Assembly (NCBI GenBank): GCA_903935335.1
Contig: CAIZRG010000046.1
Span: forward strand, 1 to 64,000
Reading direction: 5' to 3'
Length of the DNA: 64,000 nucleotides
From: Oligoflexia bacterium
GTDB taxonomy: Bacteria; Bdellovibrionota; UBA1018
Under the pieces are notes generated by a model. It did not search any database. It had not been told where the DNA came from and worked only from the letters and a program-made list of their open reading frames with translations. Of this stretch, positions 20,128 to 29,403 are shown piece after piece (positions within the stretch are counted from its first letter, which is position 1; every line of letters starts with the position of its first letter). Made by a program: the position numbers and the translations under genes.

Positions 20128-20803
20128 ACACCACCCAAGCCACAAGAGCACCTGCAAGAGCACCTGTCATGACATCAGTGAAAAAATGTCTTCCAGCTAA
20201 GATTCTGCAATAAGCAGTTGTAAAAACTAAGGTTTCTCCTAAAGCTAAAAAAAAGAATAAAAGAGGAAGAGGGGCTTTACGTTTCCATAAAATCAGTAAG
20301 AGAGCAATTTGGGTTGCTGCAGAAAAACTCGTATGTCCTGAGTAAAACGAAGTGTAATGAGCTGGATCAGCGCCTCGATCTTTGGGATTTGTATAAACAA
20401 AAGGTCTGGGTCTTTGTGAGAGAAGATGAGAGATTTCTGTTACAAACCCATTCCAGGTCATCGTTTGAGCTAAGGTGATCCAGTCAGTAGTGATAGCTGC
20501 AAGGGTGGGTGCTAAGGGGAGCCCTCTTGCAATAAAAACGCTTAGGCTATAAGCCGTTGGAACCAAGAGTCCAAGAGCACCCGAGAGGTTTTGGCTCAGG
20601 TAGGAGTAATGATCGGCTAAGGTGTTCTCAAAGCTAATGGAAAGTTGGTCAATTTTTATCACTGAAGAGCGGGAGCAGTCTTGAGGTTGTGCTTTACAAC
20701 GGGGATGAATAATCAGGGAACGAGAAGATACAGCTCCAAACCACAAAAGAGAAGGGATGAGAATGAGGAAAAGGGGTTTTAACTGAGGTCGAAAAAATTT
20801 CAT
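20027..20803 (-). CDS. PAP2-family membrane phosphatase
   Basis: 258 residues with about six membrane helices. The three acid-phosphatase motifs are recognisable: QRPRPF, YSGHTSF and CRILAGRHFFTD. The Lys that usually opens motif 1 is not in its place, while the catalytic His of motifs 2 and 3 and the Asp are. It probably dephosphorylates a lipid phosphate, such as undecaprenyl pyrophosphate or phosphatidate, on the outer face of the inner membrane. The start overlaps the antiporter stop by four bases (coupled translation). The C-terminal 33 codons overlap the 3' end of ctaF. Confidence 0.87.
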   Translation of the reverse strand: MKFFRPQLKPLFLILIPSLLWFGAVSSRSLIIHPRCKAQPQDCSRSSVIKIDQLSISFENTLADHYSYLSQNLSGALGLLVPTAYSLSVFIARGLPLAPTLAAITTDWITLAQTMTWNGFVTEISHLLSQRPRPFVYTNPKDRGADPAHYTSFYSGHTSFSAATQIALLLILWKRKAPLPLLFFFLALGETLVFTTAYCRILAGRHFFTDVMTGALAGALVAWVVFTRSQLSNTGKAPLTQKNSDCHTLASGFQEYHE

Positions 20804-23073
20804 GACGTGGCTTTATCCTGTACAACTAAGGAATGCATTCCAGATGCCCATTTTCCTAGTTTATCAATCATAACCTTCTCTCCTACAATCCATAAGGTAT
20901 CACCCTTTTCAATGGTGATATCGGATTCAGGGTTAACGATTCGTGAGGCCTCTCTTTCGATACCCACAACGAGGACTCCAAACTCTTCTCTCATCTTGGA
21001 TTCACGGATGGTTGCTTGAACGAGTGGAGAGTTTTGAGTGATAAAGATTTGTTTCAAATCGTAGGTTGAAAGATGATCGGGTAAGTACGCCAAAGTGGGG
21101 GGTCTTTCAATTTCAGGTCGGATACCTTCAAGCTGCGTATCTGTAGCTAAGACTAAGAGCTCATCTTGTGGAAGAATCAGTTCTTCAGGTTTTGGAGCAA
21201 CGATAGTTTTTAACCCCCTTTGAATGGCAACCACTCCTACTCCAAATCGGGTTCGGAGTTGAGCTTCTCCAATACGTGTGCCCACCAATTTGGCATTCGG
21301 ATGAACCTTAAGGCGGATCAGGTGAGCGTCCCAGGGAGCTAAATTTTGATAGAGGTTTTCTCTGACTGTTGTTGAAACTTTTTCTTTCATTTCAAAAGTA
21401 AAAACAAATTTCTTTTCGAACCAGCGGTAGTAGGGTTCAATTCGTTTGTAGAAGAGAGTAAAAACTCCAAGAGCTAAGGTTCCAAAAATAAATGTGACAT
21501 GCTTAGCTTGCAAAAACTGGAGGCTCAAAGTGCCTAGCCATAGTAGTGAAGAGATTTCAAAAATAAAATTAGCTCCGATCAAAGGAGTTGATGCAAAAAA
21601 TCTTCTCTTTTTTGAAAAGATTGGAGTTTTGAAAATCGACAACATCGCCCAAATAAACGGCATAGAAAGAAAGACGGTGATGAGCCATCCTGTTGCCCCT
21701 GCCAAAAATGAACTTGTAATCATTTCTTGAATCCATGGAAGGAGAAACTCTCCAGATATAATGAAAATCACAGAAACAATAAAAGCATTAATCAGCCATT
21801 TAAAAATACCCTGATAAAACTCAGCATTTTTACTGGAGTCAGCTTGTTGCTTAAAGGACCAGTTGGAGTATTGGTTGAGAAGAGACTTTATACCGTTAGG
21901 AATTTTTTCATCAAAAAGAGTGGCTAACTGATAAGAGGCTCGAATCATATAGGGTGTTGTAAAGGTCGTAATCAGGGAAACTGCTACCCCTACCGGATAA
22001 AGGAAGTCACTGGTGACGCCCAACGATGTTCCGAGGCTTGCAATGATGAAAGAAAATTCTCCAATTTGAGCAAGTCCGAGTCCCACTTGAACTGAGGTTT
22101 TGAGAGACTGACCCGTAAAGAGGGCTCCAAGTGTTGTGCTGATAGATTTTCCAAGGATGGTGACCACCGTGATTAGAACGACAGCTCCTTTGTGGTCCCA
22201 AATTGCAATGGGGTCAATCAACATTCCAACTGAGACAAAGAAAATAGCAGCAAATAAATCTCGGAGTGATTCCATCCGCTCTTCGATTCGGTGGGATTCA
22301 ACACTTTCAGCAAGGATAGAGCCCATAATGAAAGCCCCTAGCGCTGCTGAATATTCAAAAAAAGTAGAAAAAACAACTAAAGCTAAGCAAAGCCCTAAAG
22401 ATACAATGGTTAGCATCTCGTTATTTCCTACACGACCGACATAACGAATAAACCGTGGAACAATAAAATAACCGCCTAAGAACCAGCTTCCTACGACTAG
22501 ACAAAGCTTATAGGCTGAGCCCAGTAATGCTAAACCTGAGACTGAGCGATTAATTGCAATACTTGAAAGAGCAACCAGAACGAGAATTGCAACCAGGTCT
22601 TCAACAATCAGGATTGCAAAGATAAACTCTGCAAAGCGATTATTTTTCATATTCAGATCAGTTAATGCTTTAATGATAATCGTTGTTGAAGAAATCGATA
22701 GCATTGCTCCCAAAAATAAGCTATCGGTACTAGACCATCCCAGCCATTTTCCAGATCCAAATCCTAAGCTTAACATAAAAAATACTTCAAAGCAGGCAGT
22801 GAAACCTGCTGGAAGTCCGACAGAGGCTAGCTTTCGAAAACTAAACTCCAGTCCTAGGCAAAACATGAGAAAGATAATTCCAAGCTCTGCCCAAATTTTG
22901 ATTCCTTCAAGATCCGACACGAGTGCGTAAGGCGGAGTATAAGGCCCTACGATAGCACCGGCAATGATATAGCCTAAGACCACAGGTTGTCGAATTTTTT
23001 GAAATAAGAGTGATACTAGTCCTGCAACGGTGAGAATGACAGCTAAGTCTCGAATTAAGGGAGCAAGATGCAT
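20800..23073 (-). CDS. CPA2-family monovalent cation/proton antiporter with RCK_C domains
   Basis: 757 residues. An N-terminal Na+/H+ exchanger domain has about 12 helices (about 1-390), including GYIIAGAIVGPY and the LGLEFSF region. A second hydrophobic block (about 425-545) follows, then two TrkA-C (RCK_C) modules (about 575-660 and 670-755) with the usual VGVVAI / VLVVGI cores. Such proteins exchange K+ or Na+ for H+ under nucleotide or second-messenger control (c-di-AMP in some lineages). The layout recalls KefB/YbaL but lacks the TrkA-N Rossmann domain. It is transcribed with the PAP2 gene. Confidence 0.92.
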   Translation of the reverse strand: MHLAPLIRDLAVILTVAGLVSLLFQKIRQPVVLGYIIAGAIVGPYTPPYALVSDLEGIKIWAELGIIFLMFCLGLEFSFRKLASVGLPAGFTACFEVFFMLSLGFGSGKWLGWSSTDSLFLGAMLSISSTTIIIKALTDLNMKNNRFAEFIFAILIVEDLVAILVLVALSSIAINRSVSGLALLGSAYKLCLVVGSWFLGGYFIVPRFIRYVGRVGNNEMLTIVSLGLCLALVVFSTFFEYSAALGAFIMGSILAESVESHRIEERMESLRDLFAAIFFVSVGMLIDPIAIWDHKGAVVLITVVTILGKSISTTLGALFTGQSLKTSVQVGLGLAQIGEFSFIIASLGTSLGVTSDFLYPVGVAVSLITTFTTPYMIRASYQLATLFDEKIPNGIKSLLNQYSNWSFKQQADSSKNAEFYQGIFKWLINAFIVSVIFIISGEFLLPWIQEMITSSFLAGATGWLITVFLSMPFIWAMLSIFKTPIFSKKRRFFASTPLIGANFIFEISSLLWLGTLSLQFLQAKHVTFIFGTLALGVFTLFYKRIEPYYRWFEKKFVFTFEMKEKVSTTVRENLYQNLAPWDAHLIRLKVHPNAKLVGTRIGEAQLRTRFGVGVVAIQRGLKTIVAPKPEELILPQDELLVLATDTQLEGIRPEIERPPTLAYLPDHLSTYDLKQIFITQNSPLVQATIRESKMREEFGVLVVGIEREASRIVNPESDITIEKGDTLWIVGEKVMIDKLGKWASGMHSLVVQDKATS

Positions 23074-23101
23074 GAATTACCTATACTTCATTACGTTTCT
23101 T

Positions 23102-23123
23102 ATTGAAAGTGGCACCTTTCAAT
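23102..23123. repeat. Short inverted repeat upstream of the antiporter gene
   Basis: Eight-base perfect arms ATTGAAAG / CTTTCAAT around TGGCAC, between the HEPN gene stop and the antiporter start. A T-run follows eight bases later on the plus strand, but no plus-strand gene ends here, so it may be an operator for the antiporter or a weak terminator. Confidence 0.35.
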
Positions 23124-23142
23124 AATCGGTTTTTTTAAAAAA

Positions 23143-23589
23143 TTATTTACTTTTATTTTTGATATTATTTAAAATATTTAATAATTGAGGTGATAATGTA
23201 AAAACCTGGTTCAGATGAGCTGCAGTGATTTCAGGATGTTCAGGGTATTCATGAGCGAGATGGTTTCTTACTTCTCTCATTTTGAGCCATGTTGAGGAAT
23301 GGTCAATTATGTTTAGGCGTTCTAATTTATTTACTTTATCAATCAGGGTCATATCAGAGAAAATTTCGCCTTTTTTTTCAAAAAAAGCATCAATGAGTTT
23401 AGTTCCTATAAAATCTTGTAGCTTTGAAAATCGACTGGTTAACAATTCTATGAATAAAAATTCTTCTTCAACTAATTTTGAGATTTTAGATGCATTGACT
23501 GGAAATAGATTTTTTAGTCTTTGTTGAGCTAGCAGAATTTTTGCTGCATGAATATAAGCAATTTTAATGATTTCTTCGAGCTTATTCAT
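23143..23589 (-). CDS. hepT: HEPN-domain RNase-type toxin (HepT-like)
   Basis: 148 residues, all-helical. The active motif RxxxxHxY of HEPN toxins is intact: RNHLAHEY, R108, H113, Y115. Such toxins cut RNA and are normally silenced by a cognate MNT nucleotidyltransferase that AMPylates the Tyr (family knowledge for MntA-HepT). The gene overlaps the 3' end of the MNT gene by four bases (ATGA), the classical arrangement, but that MNT gene is broken by an internal deletion. The toxin may therefore be unneutralised, inactive by other changes, or not expressed. Confidence 0.82.
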   Translation of the reverse strand: MNKLEEIIKIAYIHAAKILLAQQRLKNLFPVNASKISKLVEEEFLFIELLTSRFSKLQDFIGTKLIDAFFEKKGEIFSDMTLIDKVNKLERLNIIDHSSTWLKMREVRNHLAHEYPEHPEITAAHLNQVFTLSPQLLNILNNIKNKSK

Positions 23590-23838
23590 ACAATTTTCAC
23601 TCCTTCAGATTTTTCTATCTCATAGATAGGGAGATTATAGTTCAATGAATTTATATTTAATATTGCATCAATTTTTTGATCACCTATTTTTTCCTTTAAT
23701 TTGCACAAAAAATCAATTTTTGTTAGGATCCACTCTTGAGCCAAAGATCCATAAGGAATCACTATCTAAAAAATAATTCTTGAACAAAATTTTGAGGATC
23801 GCAATACTGTCTACTGATAGTCTAATTTCTCTTTTCAT
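23586..23838 (-). pseudogene. MNT nucleotidyltransferase antitoxin, inactivated by internal deletion
   Basis: Starting at ATG 23838, 41 codons read as a normal MNT N-terminus ending LWIFGSRVDPNKN before a stop at 23713. In another frame the same gene resumes as KIDFLCKLKEKIGDQKIDA and continues to a stop at 23586. Members of this family carry a GGDIDL stretch of roughly 20 residues between these parts. Here that segment, including the catalytic DxD, is gone and the frame is shifted. The start codon lies inside the end of gshA, and the stop overlaps hepT. I read it as a recent deletion in an MNT-HEPN pair. Confidence 0.8.
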
Positions 23839-25132
23839 TTGATGCTCGGTCAATATTCAGCTGTGAGAACTCTAATCCTGTAGCTAATGCAGAAATTCTT
23901 GCAATCGATCCATAGACTAATTCTAAGACAGGTTCTTCTTTGAGGTCTTCGTCTAAGTCTGAATCAACTTCAGGATTTCTTAGGTCGGACATGCAGAGTT
24001 TTTTAAAAACCATACCCTGAGAGTTCAAATTTTCTTCATCTGATTTTTGAGAGTTTGTTCTTAAAAACCCTCCAATCAGTTGGCATCCAACGAGGTAAAT
24101 CACAGGCTCTGCTGCAAGTCGATCGACAAGGGTCGCTGTAGGCACGCCTTCTTGAATAACGACACTTTCAATAGGTGTCTGATTTTTTCCAATGCTCATT
24201 TTGTTTTTGGTTCTGCGATTCATTTTTCTTAAATCTTCAGAGGAGTGAGCAACCATAATTCCTATCCCGTAGGTTCCAGAATTATTCTTAATAAATACAA
24301 ATGGTTTTCGGTGTATTTGTCGAAGCTCATAAGCTTGTCGTGTCCTTTCTAAAATTCGATCGACAGCTTGAGCCACCTGTTCGGTTCCCTTCTCTTTCCC
24401 AAAATGAACCGGAGAAACTTCTTCAGTATCAATCTGGATAATCCAAGGATCAATTTTGATAATATCAGCAAACTCTGCTGCTAATTGATTGTAATAGGTA
24501 AAATGGAGACTTTTTTTTCGGGAATGCCAACCCAGTTTATGGCTGGGTAAGATGGGCTGTTCAATAGCATCTAGGATCTTGGGATAGCCATGAGAGAAGT
24601 CGTTATTGAGTAAAATTAAATCGGGAACAAAGTCTCCAGCCTTGGCAAGCCCTTTCATGACTTGAAGTGGATAAGCTCGGAGTTCTTTGCTCGAGAAAGA
24701 TTGAAGGAGGACAGGAGCTTCTGGCAACTTTCCTGAGGTAGTGTGCCAGCCTATTTGAGTTTCAAAGCCTGCTCCCTCAAGAATATTTTTAAGATAATAA
24801 ATATTTTCAATATAATAAGAATTGTGAGTATGGGATTCTGGAAGAATGAGGATTTTTTTGAGTTGCCTGAGTTGTTTTTGAATCATGATTGAATCGAGAT
24901 GAGTTTTAAAAATGAAAGCTGCTGTTCTTAGATCTTCAGGACAAATATTGTTAAACCCGCCTGGGTAAAGGTTACTATCCACTGGAACAATTTTATGGCC
25001 TGAGTCTCGTAAATCAACTGAGCAATAAAATGGGGGAGGGGCTTTTCTTGACCATTCTAGGTGCCACTCACAGAGTTCTCGGCGTTTGATCTGAATTTTT
25101 TTGGCTAAAAATTGTTTTATTTTTACAGTCAT
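23822..25132 (-). CDS. gshA: ATP-grasp glutamate-cysteine ligase (Acidithiobacillus-type GshA)
   Basis: 436 residues resembling the proteobacterial GshA family first described from Acidithiobacillus ferrooxidans (TIGR02049, from memory). Supporting features are CSVDLRDSGHKIVPVDSNLYP near the N-terminus, the ATP-grasp stretch FVFIKNNSGTYGIGIM, and the closing GLEFSQLNID. It would make gamma-glutamylcysteine, the first step to glutathione. No gshB is in the window. Its start overlaps the TPR gene by four bases, so it is the last full gene of an ArsA-ArsA-TPR-GshA operon. Confidence 0.78.
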   Translation of the reverse strand: MTVKIKQFLAKKIQIKRRELCEWHLEWSRKAPPPFYCSVDLRDSGHKIVPVDSNLYPGGFNNICPEDLRTAAFIFKTHLDSIMIQKQLRQLKKILILPESHTHNSYYIENIYYLKNILEGAGFETQIGWHTTSGKLPEAPVLLQSFSSKELRAYPLQVMKGLAKAGDFVPDLILLNNDFSHGYPKILDAIEQPILPSHKLGWHSRKKSLHFTYYNQLAAEFADIIKIDPWIIQIDTEEVSPVHFGKEKGTEQVAQAVDRILERTRQAYELRQIHRKPFVFIKNNSGTYGIGIMVAHSSEDLRKMNRRTKNKMSIGKNQTPIESVVIQEGVPTATLVDRLAAEPVIYLVGCQLIGGFLRTNSQKSDEENLNSQGMVFKKLCMSDLRNPEVDSDLDEDLKEEPVLELVYGSIARISALATGLEFSQLNIDRASNEKRN

Positions 25133-26124
25133 GGACTTCTCGAGATCAACTGGGTCAATAGTTGGGATAACCTCAGGGCTGCAGATTGCGTGGCATTAGG
25201 AAACTGAGGTTTCCAAGAGTCTAAAAGTTCTAGAGCTGTTGATGATTTTTTTTGGCATTCTGGGATGAGCCAGTCTGCCAGTTCTTTTTGGAACTGATTC
25301 TGTGCTTGACGGGTTCGACTCTTGGGAGCAGGAGGATGAGAGCAGGCTTGGTGGTAGTCTGAAAAGGCTTTTTCCAGTTCAATTGTGGTTGAGTCTATAA
25401 AAGGGTGATGCCCTATCTGGAGGGTCTTTTGAAAGATGAGAAGCGCTTCTAGGAGACACAAACCTCTGCGCTCAATTTGATTGTGGATCTGAGATTCGTT
25501 TAAATTTCCCTTCAAGTTGAGTTGTGCGCAGAGGTGAGTCTTGGCGGTTATTTTGAGATTGTAGCCTTTACCCTTCATTTTTAAGTCAGAGCCTTGCATG
25601 AATTGTTTTTCTAGCGACTCGATCAGCTGAAAAGCTTGAAAGTCTCTGTCTAAAGCAATCCAAGATTGAGCTTTCATGAAAAGGACTGGAATACGAAGCT
25701 CCAGGTTAGGTCGGGTTTGCAAAGCCTTTTCAGCTTCTAAAACGGCGAGATGGGCCTCACTGAATTTTTTTGTGTCTAAGTAGGCTTGGCTCAGTTCAAG
25801 GCGAGCTTGGATAGAGTCCGGGTTAATCTGAGTGTTTCTAATATAATCAGTGAAATAGGGGATAGATTCCTCAGTCTTTCCTGACTTTCTTAAAGCTGAT
25901 CCTAAAAGGATCTGAGCTTTAAGAAAGTCAGGTTGACCTGGGTAACGACTTACAAATTGTTTTAAGAAGTAAATTGCATTTTCAAGATCATTGTGAGTCA
26001 AAGCCGACTGAGACTCGATCCACAAAGTTTTAGCTTCATTTTGAGGGGTGAGGTCTTTCTGATGGGGAGTGTTCCCCCAGAGGGAGGGTTCCAAAAGGAG
26101 TTTCACCCAAAGCCATAGCCACAT
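25129..26124 (-). CDS. TPR-repeat protein
   Basis: 331 residues with tetratricopeptide-like helical repeats over about 30-160 (ALTHNDLENAIYFLKQFVSR, then ILLGSALRKSGKTEESIPYF, then ARLELSQAYLDTKKFSEAHL). The N-terminus has a short hydrophobic stretch that could be a weak export signal (WLWLWVKLLLEPSLWG). The ATG at 26124 lies 89 bases inside the upstream ATPase gene; no better start is visible later. The 3' end overlaps gshA by four bases. TPRs mediate protein contacts; the partner may be one of the operon ATPases (inference). Confidence 0.7.
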   Translation of the reverse strand: MWLWLWVKLLLEPSLWGNTPHQKDLTPQNEAKTLWIESQSALTHNDLENAIYFLKQFVSRYPGQPDFLKAQILLGSALRKSGKTEESIPYFTDYIRNTQINPDSIQARLELSQAYLDTKKFSEAHLAVLEAEKALQTRPNLELRIPVLFMKAQSWIALDRDFQAFQLIESLEKQFMQGSDLKMKGKGYNLKITAKTHLCAQLNLKGNLNESQIHNQIERRGLCLLEALLIFQKTLQIGHHPFIDSTTIELEKAFSDYHQACSHPPAPKSRTRQAQNQFQKELADWLIPECQKKSSTALELLDSWKPQFPNATQSAALRLSQLLTQLISRSP

Positions 26125-27193
26125 GAATTAAATCCTCCACTGAGTGCACATCTCGAGCAAGCTCTGGTAGTGTCGCACAAACTGGGATTGGATTCTGCAT
26201 CAAATTTGTCAGAACCTCTTTCTCTTGGGCTTGAAGAGCTTGAATTAAACGGTGGGCAGTTGGATATGAGGAGTCCTGTTTTGATTCTTTTAAATAGCTT
26301 AGAGTTCTATTGATCAGAAGCCCATCCAAGTGGAAGTGATGATTTTTGAGACTTTGGATAAAGTGTTCCACTTCGGCCTTAGAATCTGGAGTTAGAGTAG
26401 AAACCATAAGAAAGCCTACTTGTTGAGATCCAAGCAGTGCGGTTACTTTTTTTAGGTTTGCTTGAAATTTCACCTGAACTTCAAATAGGGCAGTCGCAAA
26501 ATCAACTAAACTCGTCATAAATCCTGCCCCGGTGAGTTTTTCAAGCATACCTAAGGTTTTTCGCATTCCAGCAGAGACGAGCTTGTTGGTTGGTAAAATG
26601 AGCCATCGGATGAGTCGCTCTTCAAAGAATTGAGCTAAGAGTTTTGGAGCATCTAAGAAAGCTAAAGTATTTCGACTCGGAGGAGTATCTAGAATGATGC
26701 AATCATATTGCCCCTGCTTTTCCAGGGAGAAAAGCCGCTCTAAGGCCATGTATTCATTTGTTCCTGAAAATTCTCGAGAAAAGATTTGAAAAATAGGGTT
26801 TCTTAAGATCCGTTCCACTGTTGCAGGGTGTGTTGCAAGCTCTCTCACAAAATTTTCAAAACTGTGCCGAGTATGAGGCGTGATGGCTACCAAAGAACCT
26901 CTCTTTTTCCCTAAATTTGCATCCTCGGAGGATGGAAGGTGATTAAGCTTCCAGTTTGCATAAGATTGATGAATCGTATCTGTCAAATCAGTGGGGTGAT
27001 CTCCTAAAGTCTGTAAACCTAAAGATGTAGCCAGACGTTTAGCAGGGTCAATGGTAATCACTGCTGTTTTTTTACCTAAAAGAGTTGCACGGATAGCCAG
27101 AGCAGCACTGATTGTTGTTTTTCCAACCCCACCGGTTCCACAAGTGATTAGTATTTTCCGCTGGGAAAGAATCTTATCTATGGCGCAGGTCAC
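26036..27193 (-). CDS. ArsA/GET3-like ATPase (second of tandem pair)
   Basis: 385 residues. Deviant Walker A CGTGGVGKTT is near residues 19-28, the switch region DTPPSRNTLAFLDAP near 170, and AVITIDPAKRLATSLGL follows the P-loop, as in ArsA/GET3 ATPases. No arsenic genes accompany it, so an arsenite pump role is not supported. Tandem ArsA-like ATPases occur in myxobacteria and bdellovibrios with unknown function. The start is a GTG overlapping the upstream ATPase stop (GTGA). Confidence 0.88.
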   Translation of the reverse strand: MTCAIDKILSQRKILITCGTGGVGKTTISAALAIRATLLGKKTAVITIDPAKRLATSLGLQTLGDHPTDLTDTIHQSYANWKLNHLPSSEDANLGKKRGSLVAITPHTRHSFENFVRELATHPATVERILRNPIFQIFSREFSGTNEYMALERLFSLEKQGQYDCIILDTPPSRNTLAFLDAPKLLAQFFEERLIRWLILPTNKLVSAGMRKTLGMLEKLTGAGFMTSLVDFATALFEVQVKFQANLKKVTALLGSQQVGFLMVSTLTPDSKAEVEHFIQSLKNHHFHLDGLLINRTLSYLKESKQDSSYPTAHRLIQALQAQEKEVLTNLMQNPIPVCATLPELARDVHSVEDLIHVAMALGETPFGTLPLGEHSPSERPHPSK

Positions 27194-28077
27194 AGATAAG
27201 CCCGATCGTGGAGTTGTTGGATCAAAACTTCCAGAATTCCGGAAGAATGGTTCGGTTTGACTTGAGGAGGAATAAAATCCAGTTTTCCAAATTTTAAATT
27301 CTGATCTTTCCAGATCTTAAGATTCTGATCTTCAAGCCAGATTCGCTTGTGGATGTAGTCTTCCATGGAAGTTGCTAGCGGTGTTGTCCACAAAATAGGT
27401 TTTGGATGATTTTCTTCAGTTGGAAAAACTCGGTTGACTAAAAATGCAGGGGGATTATCAGGGAAGAGTGGAGTTAAATAGCCATGCAGCTCTAAAGCTT
27501 CTTTCAGAGGCATTTCTTCGGGTAAAGCCAAAATTAAGTGCCCGGTTGTTTGAGGATCTTTGAAGGTGGTTAGCATGGCTTGAGCATCCTGATTGAGAGG
27601 TCCCCCTTGAAAGAGTTGGCTAAAGTTTTGAGTGCTTTGAAACATGGCTAGACTATAGCCTGTTGAGGGAAGGTCAATAACCAGGTGAGAATAATGGAGT
27701 CGTTCAAACCAAATTTTTCCTAATAAGATAAGTTCGTGAATTCCTGGAGCAGCCTTGGCCAGATAGCGAATCAGCTTGTTTTGAAGGAAAAAACGACTCA
27801 TGGGACCTCCTCCTATCTTAAGAGTAAGATACTCTTCAAAAGCAGGAAGAAAGCCACAATTGAGGTGCCAGAGGGAAGGACTCAGAAGTCTGAGTTCACC
27901 CATCGGACAAGTGGGATCTTCTAGCGTGATCCACAAGGTTTTTAGGTTTTGTCTGGATAAAGCTGTAGCAATAGTTTGTGAGACCACTGTTTTCCCAACT
28001 CCGCCTTTACCATGAACAAAAAGCAGATTTCGCCTGAGTACGAAAGAAAGATCAGTCGATTGAACCAAAGATACCAT
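27190..28077 (-). CDS. ArsA/GET3-like ATPase (first of tandem pair)
   Basis: 295 residues, shorter and more diverged than its partner. The P-loop is HGKGGVGKTVVSQ near residues 21-33 and the switch region DLPSTGYSLAMF near 147. C-terminal repeats of LEDQNLKIWKDQNLKFGK are unusual. Together the two could form an asymmetric ATPase dimer (inference from the ArsA two-domain layout). It is the first gene of a run with four-base overlaps; the 48-base gap upstream to the lipoprotein gene holds no clear promoter. Confidence 0.85.
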   Translation of the reverse strand: MVSLVQSTDLSFVLRRNLLFVHGKGGVGKTVVSQTIATALSRQNLKTLWITLEDPTCPMGELRLLSPSLWHLNCGFLPAFEEYLTLKIGGGPMSRFFLQNKLIRYLAKAAPGIHELILLGKIWFERLHYSHLVIDLPSTGYSLAMFQSTQNFSQLFQGGPLNQDAQAMLTTFKDPQTTGHLILALPEEMPLKEALELHGYLTPLFPDNPPAFLVNRVFPTEENHPKPILWTTPLATSMEDYIHKRIWLEDQNLKIWKDQNLKFGKLDFIPPQVKPNHSSGILEVLIQQLHDRAYL

Positions 28078-28125
28078 CTCTTGAGAGATATTCCTTTAGG
28101 TCTCTCTCTTCAAGGAGAATTCAAT

Positions 28126-29358
28126 TTATGGCATGAATCTAAAATTCAAGAAATGCTTTTGTCCCGGTCCAATTTGAACAGTTTTTTCTGGGAGTGGGCT
28201 CCAACCTTCAGGTAAAACCCTGACAGTGTAAGTACCAGAGGCAACCGGGATGCGTAGGATCTGTAGATCTCGAGGTAAAAGGTTCCAGGAGCGAACATCA
28301 GCCTGATCACTCGCATACATAGCAATCTTGGCAATAAGACCTAGGATAGGACTGTTGGTGCTTTTTCCAATTTGATAAGCCACTGCTTCTTTAGCGACTA
28401 AGCCAGCAATCTTCTTGGCTAGAATCCCGCCAAATTTTTCATCTAAATTTTGAATGGCTGTAGATTCAATATCTTCTAACAGGGCGGTGTTGCCTTGATC
28501 AACTCCATTGACTTCTACTTTTGCATAAGAAACAGGATTTGATCTTGGATAGAATTTTGGAATTTGAGTGAAGGCAGGATTGGGTCGTTTTATGGGTGAA
28601 ATTCCATTTTCATAGAGCACGATAATCTCACCTTGATTGGATTTGGGCCCAAGGAGTTGAGCGCGGGCATGGTCTTGGGCAGTAAGGTTAAACTCTTGAT
28701 CCCATTTTTCCATTTCATCAGGCATTCGAAGGAGCCAGGCACATCGCCAAAGATCCCATCTGAGCCCCGCAAAATTGTTGCGTAACTGATACGTATTTTT
28801 GTAATCCACATAAGCGTCATTATAGTTATGTTCAGCTTCATACAAAATCGCAGAAAGGTATCGAGCAAAAGCACTTTGCTGATACTTTCTTTGCCCCTCA
28901 TTGACCATCCGATAAAGCTTGTGATTGACTCGGCGTGCTTCTACCAAAGCGTTTTCGGTATCGCCCATCAAAGCGTAGTTCATTGCAAGATAAGTACTAA
29001 TGAGTACGTTTTCAAAGTCCTCGCCCTTATAGTCTTTAATATTGTCGCTGGTCAGTAGAGTTGCTGCTTCTTTGCTTAAACTCGTATAATCTTTAATTTC
29101 AGCAATTTCGTCTGCTTTTAAAAAAGCTTGATTACTTTCTTGATATCGGCCCGATGAATGAAAGGATAAGCCAATATCCAAATAATAAAGTAAAGCATCT
29201 CGACTCTCCTCACCCTGAGATTGCAGACCTTTCTGTAAGCGATTGGCAGCTAAGTCGTATTGACCTTCCCGAAATAAACGATCAGACTCACGGTCCGACA
29301 TTCGGGCTGACGAACAAGCAGTCGTAGCTAATAATAGCAAGGTTAAGAAAGTTTTCAT
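28126..29358 (-). CDS. COG3014-like TPR lipoprotein
   Basis: 410 residues with a lipobox leader (LLLLATTACSS, Cys 15) and TPR-like repeats over about 20-230 (YLDIGLSFHSSGRYQESNQA, YLSAILYEAEHNYNDAYVDY). The C-terminal half, with the segment NLLPRDLQILRIPVASGTY, is typical of the uncharacterised COG3014 lipoproteins. It should be membrane-anchored facing the periplasm. It lies 45 bases downstream of an LpoB-like lipoprotein gene on the same strand, a pairing that points to cell-wall synthesis control (inference). Confidence 0.78.
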   Translation of the reverse strand: MKTFLTLLLLATTACSSARMSDRESDRLFREGQYDLAANRLQKGLQSQGEESRDALLYYLDIGLSFHSSGRYQESNQAFLKADEIAEIKDYTSLSKEAATLLTSDNIKDYKGEDFENVLISTYLAMNYALMGDTENALVEARRVNHKLYRMVNEGQRKYQQSAFARYLSAILYEAEHNYNDAYVDYKNTYQLRNNFAGLRWDLWRCAWLLRMPDEMEKWDQEFNLTAQDHARAQLLGPKSNQGEIIVLYENGISPIKRPNPAFTQIPKFYPRSNPVSYAKVEVNGVDQGNTALLEDIESTAIQNLDEKFGGILAKKIAGLVAKEAVAYQIGKSTNSPILGLIAKIAMYASDQADVRSWNLLPRDLQILRIPVASGTYTVRVLPEGWSPLPEKTVQIGPGQKHFLNFRFMP

Positions 29359-29403
29359 GATCTAAGACCAAATCTGAGACTTAGTCTGAGGACCATTCGT
29401 GTT

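Noticed and set aside
26036-28077. Arsenic resistance operon
   Set aside because: ArsA-like ATPases are present but there is no arsB, arsR or arsC, so the arsenical label is only a family name.
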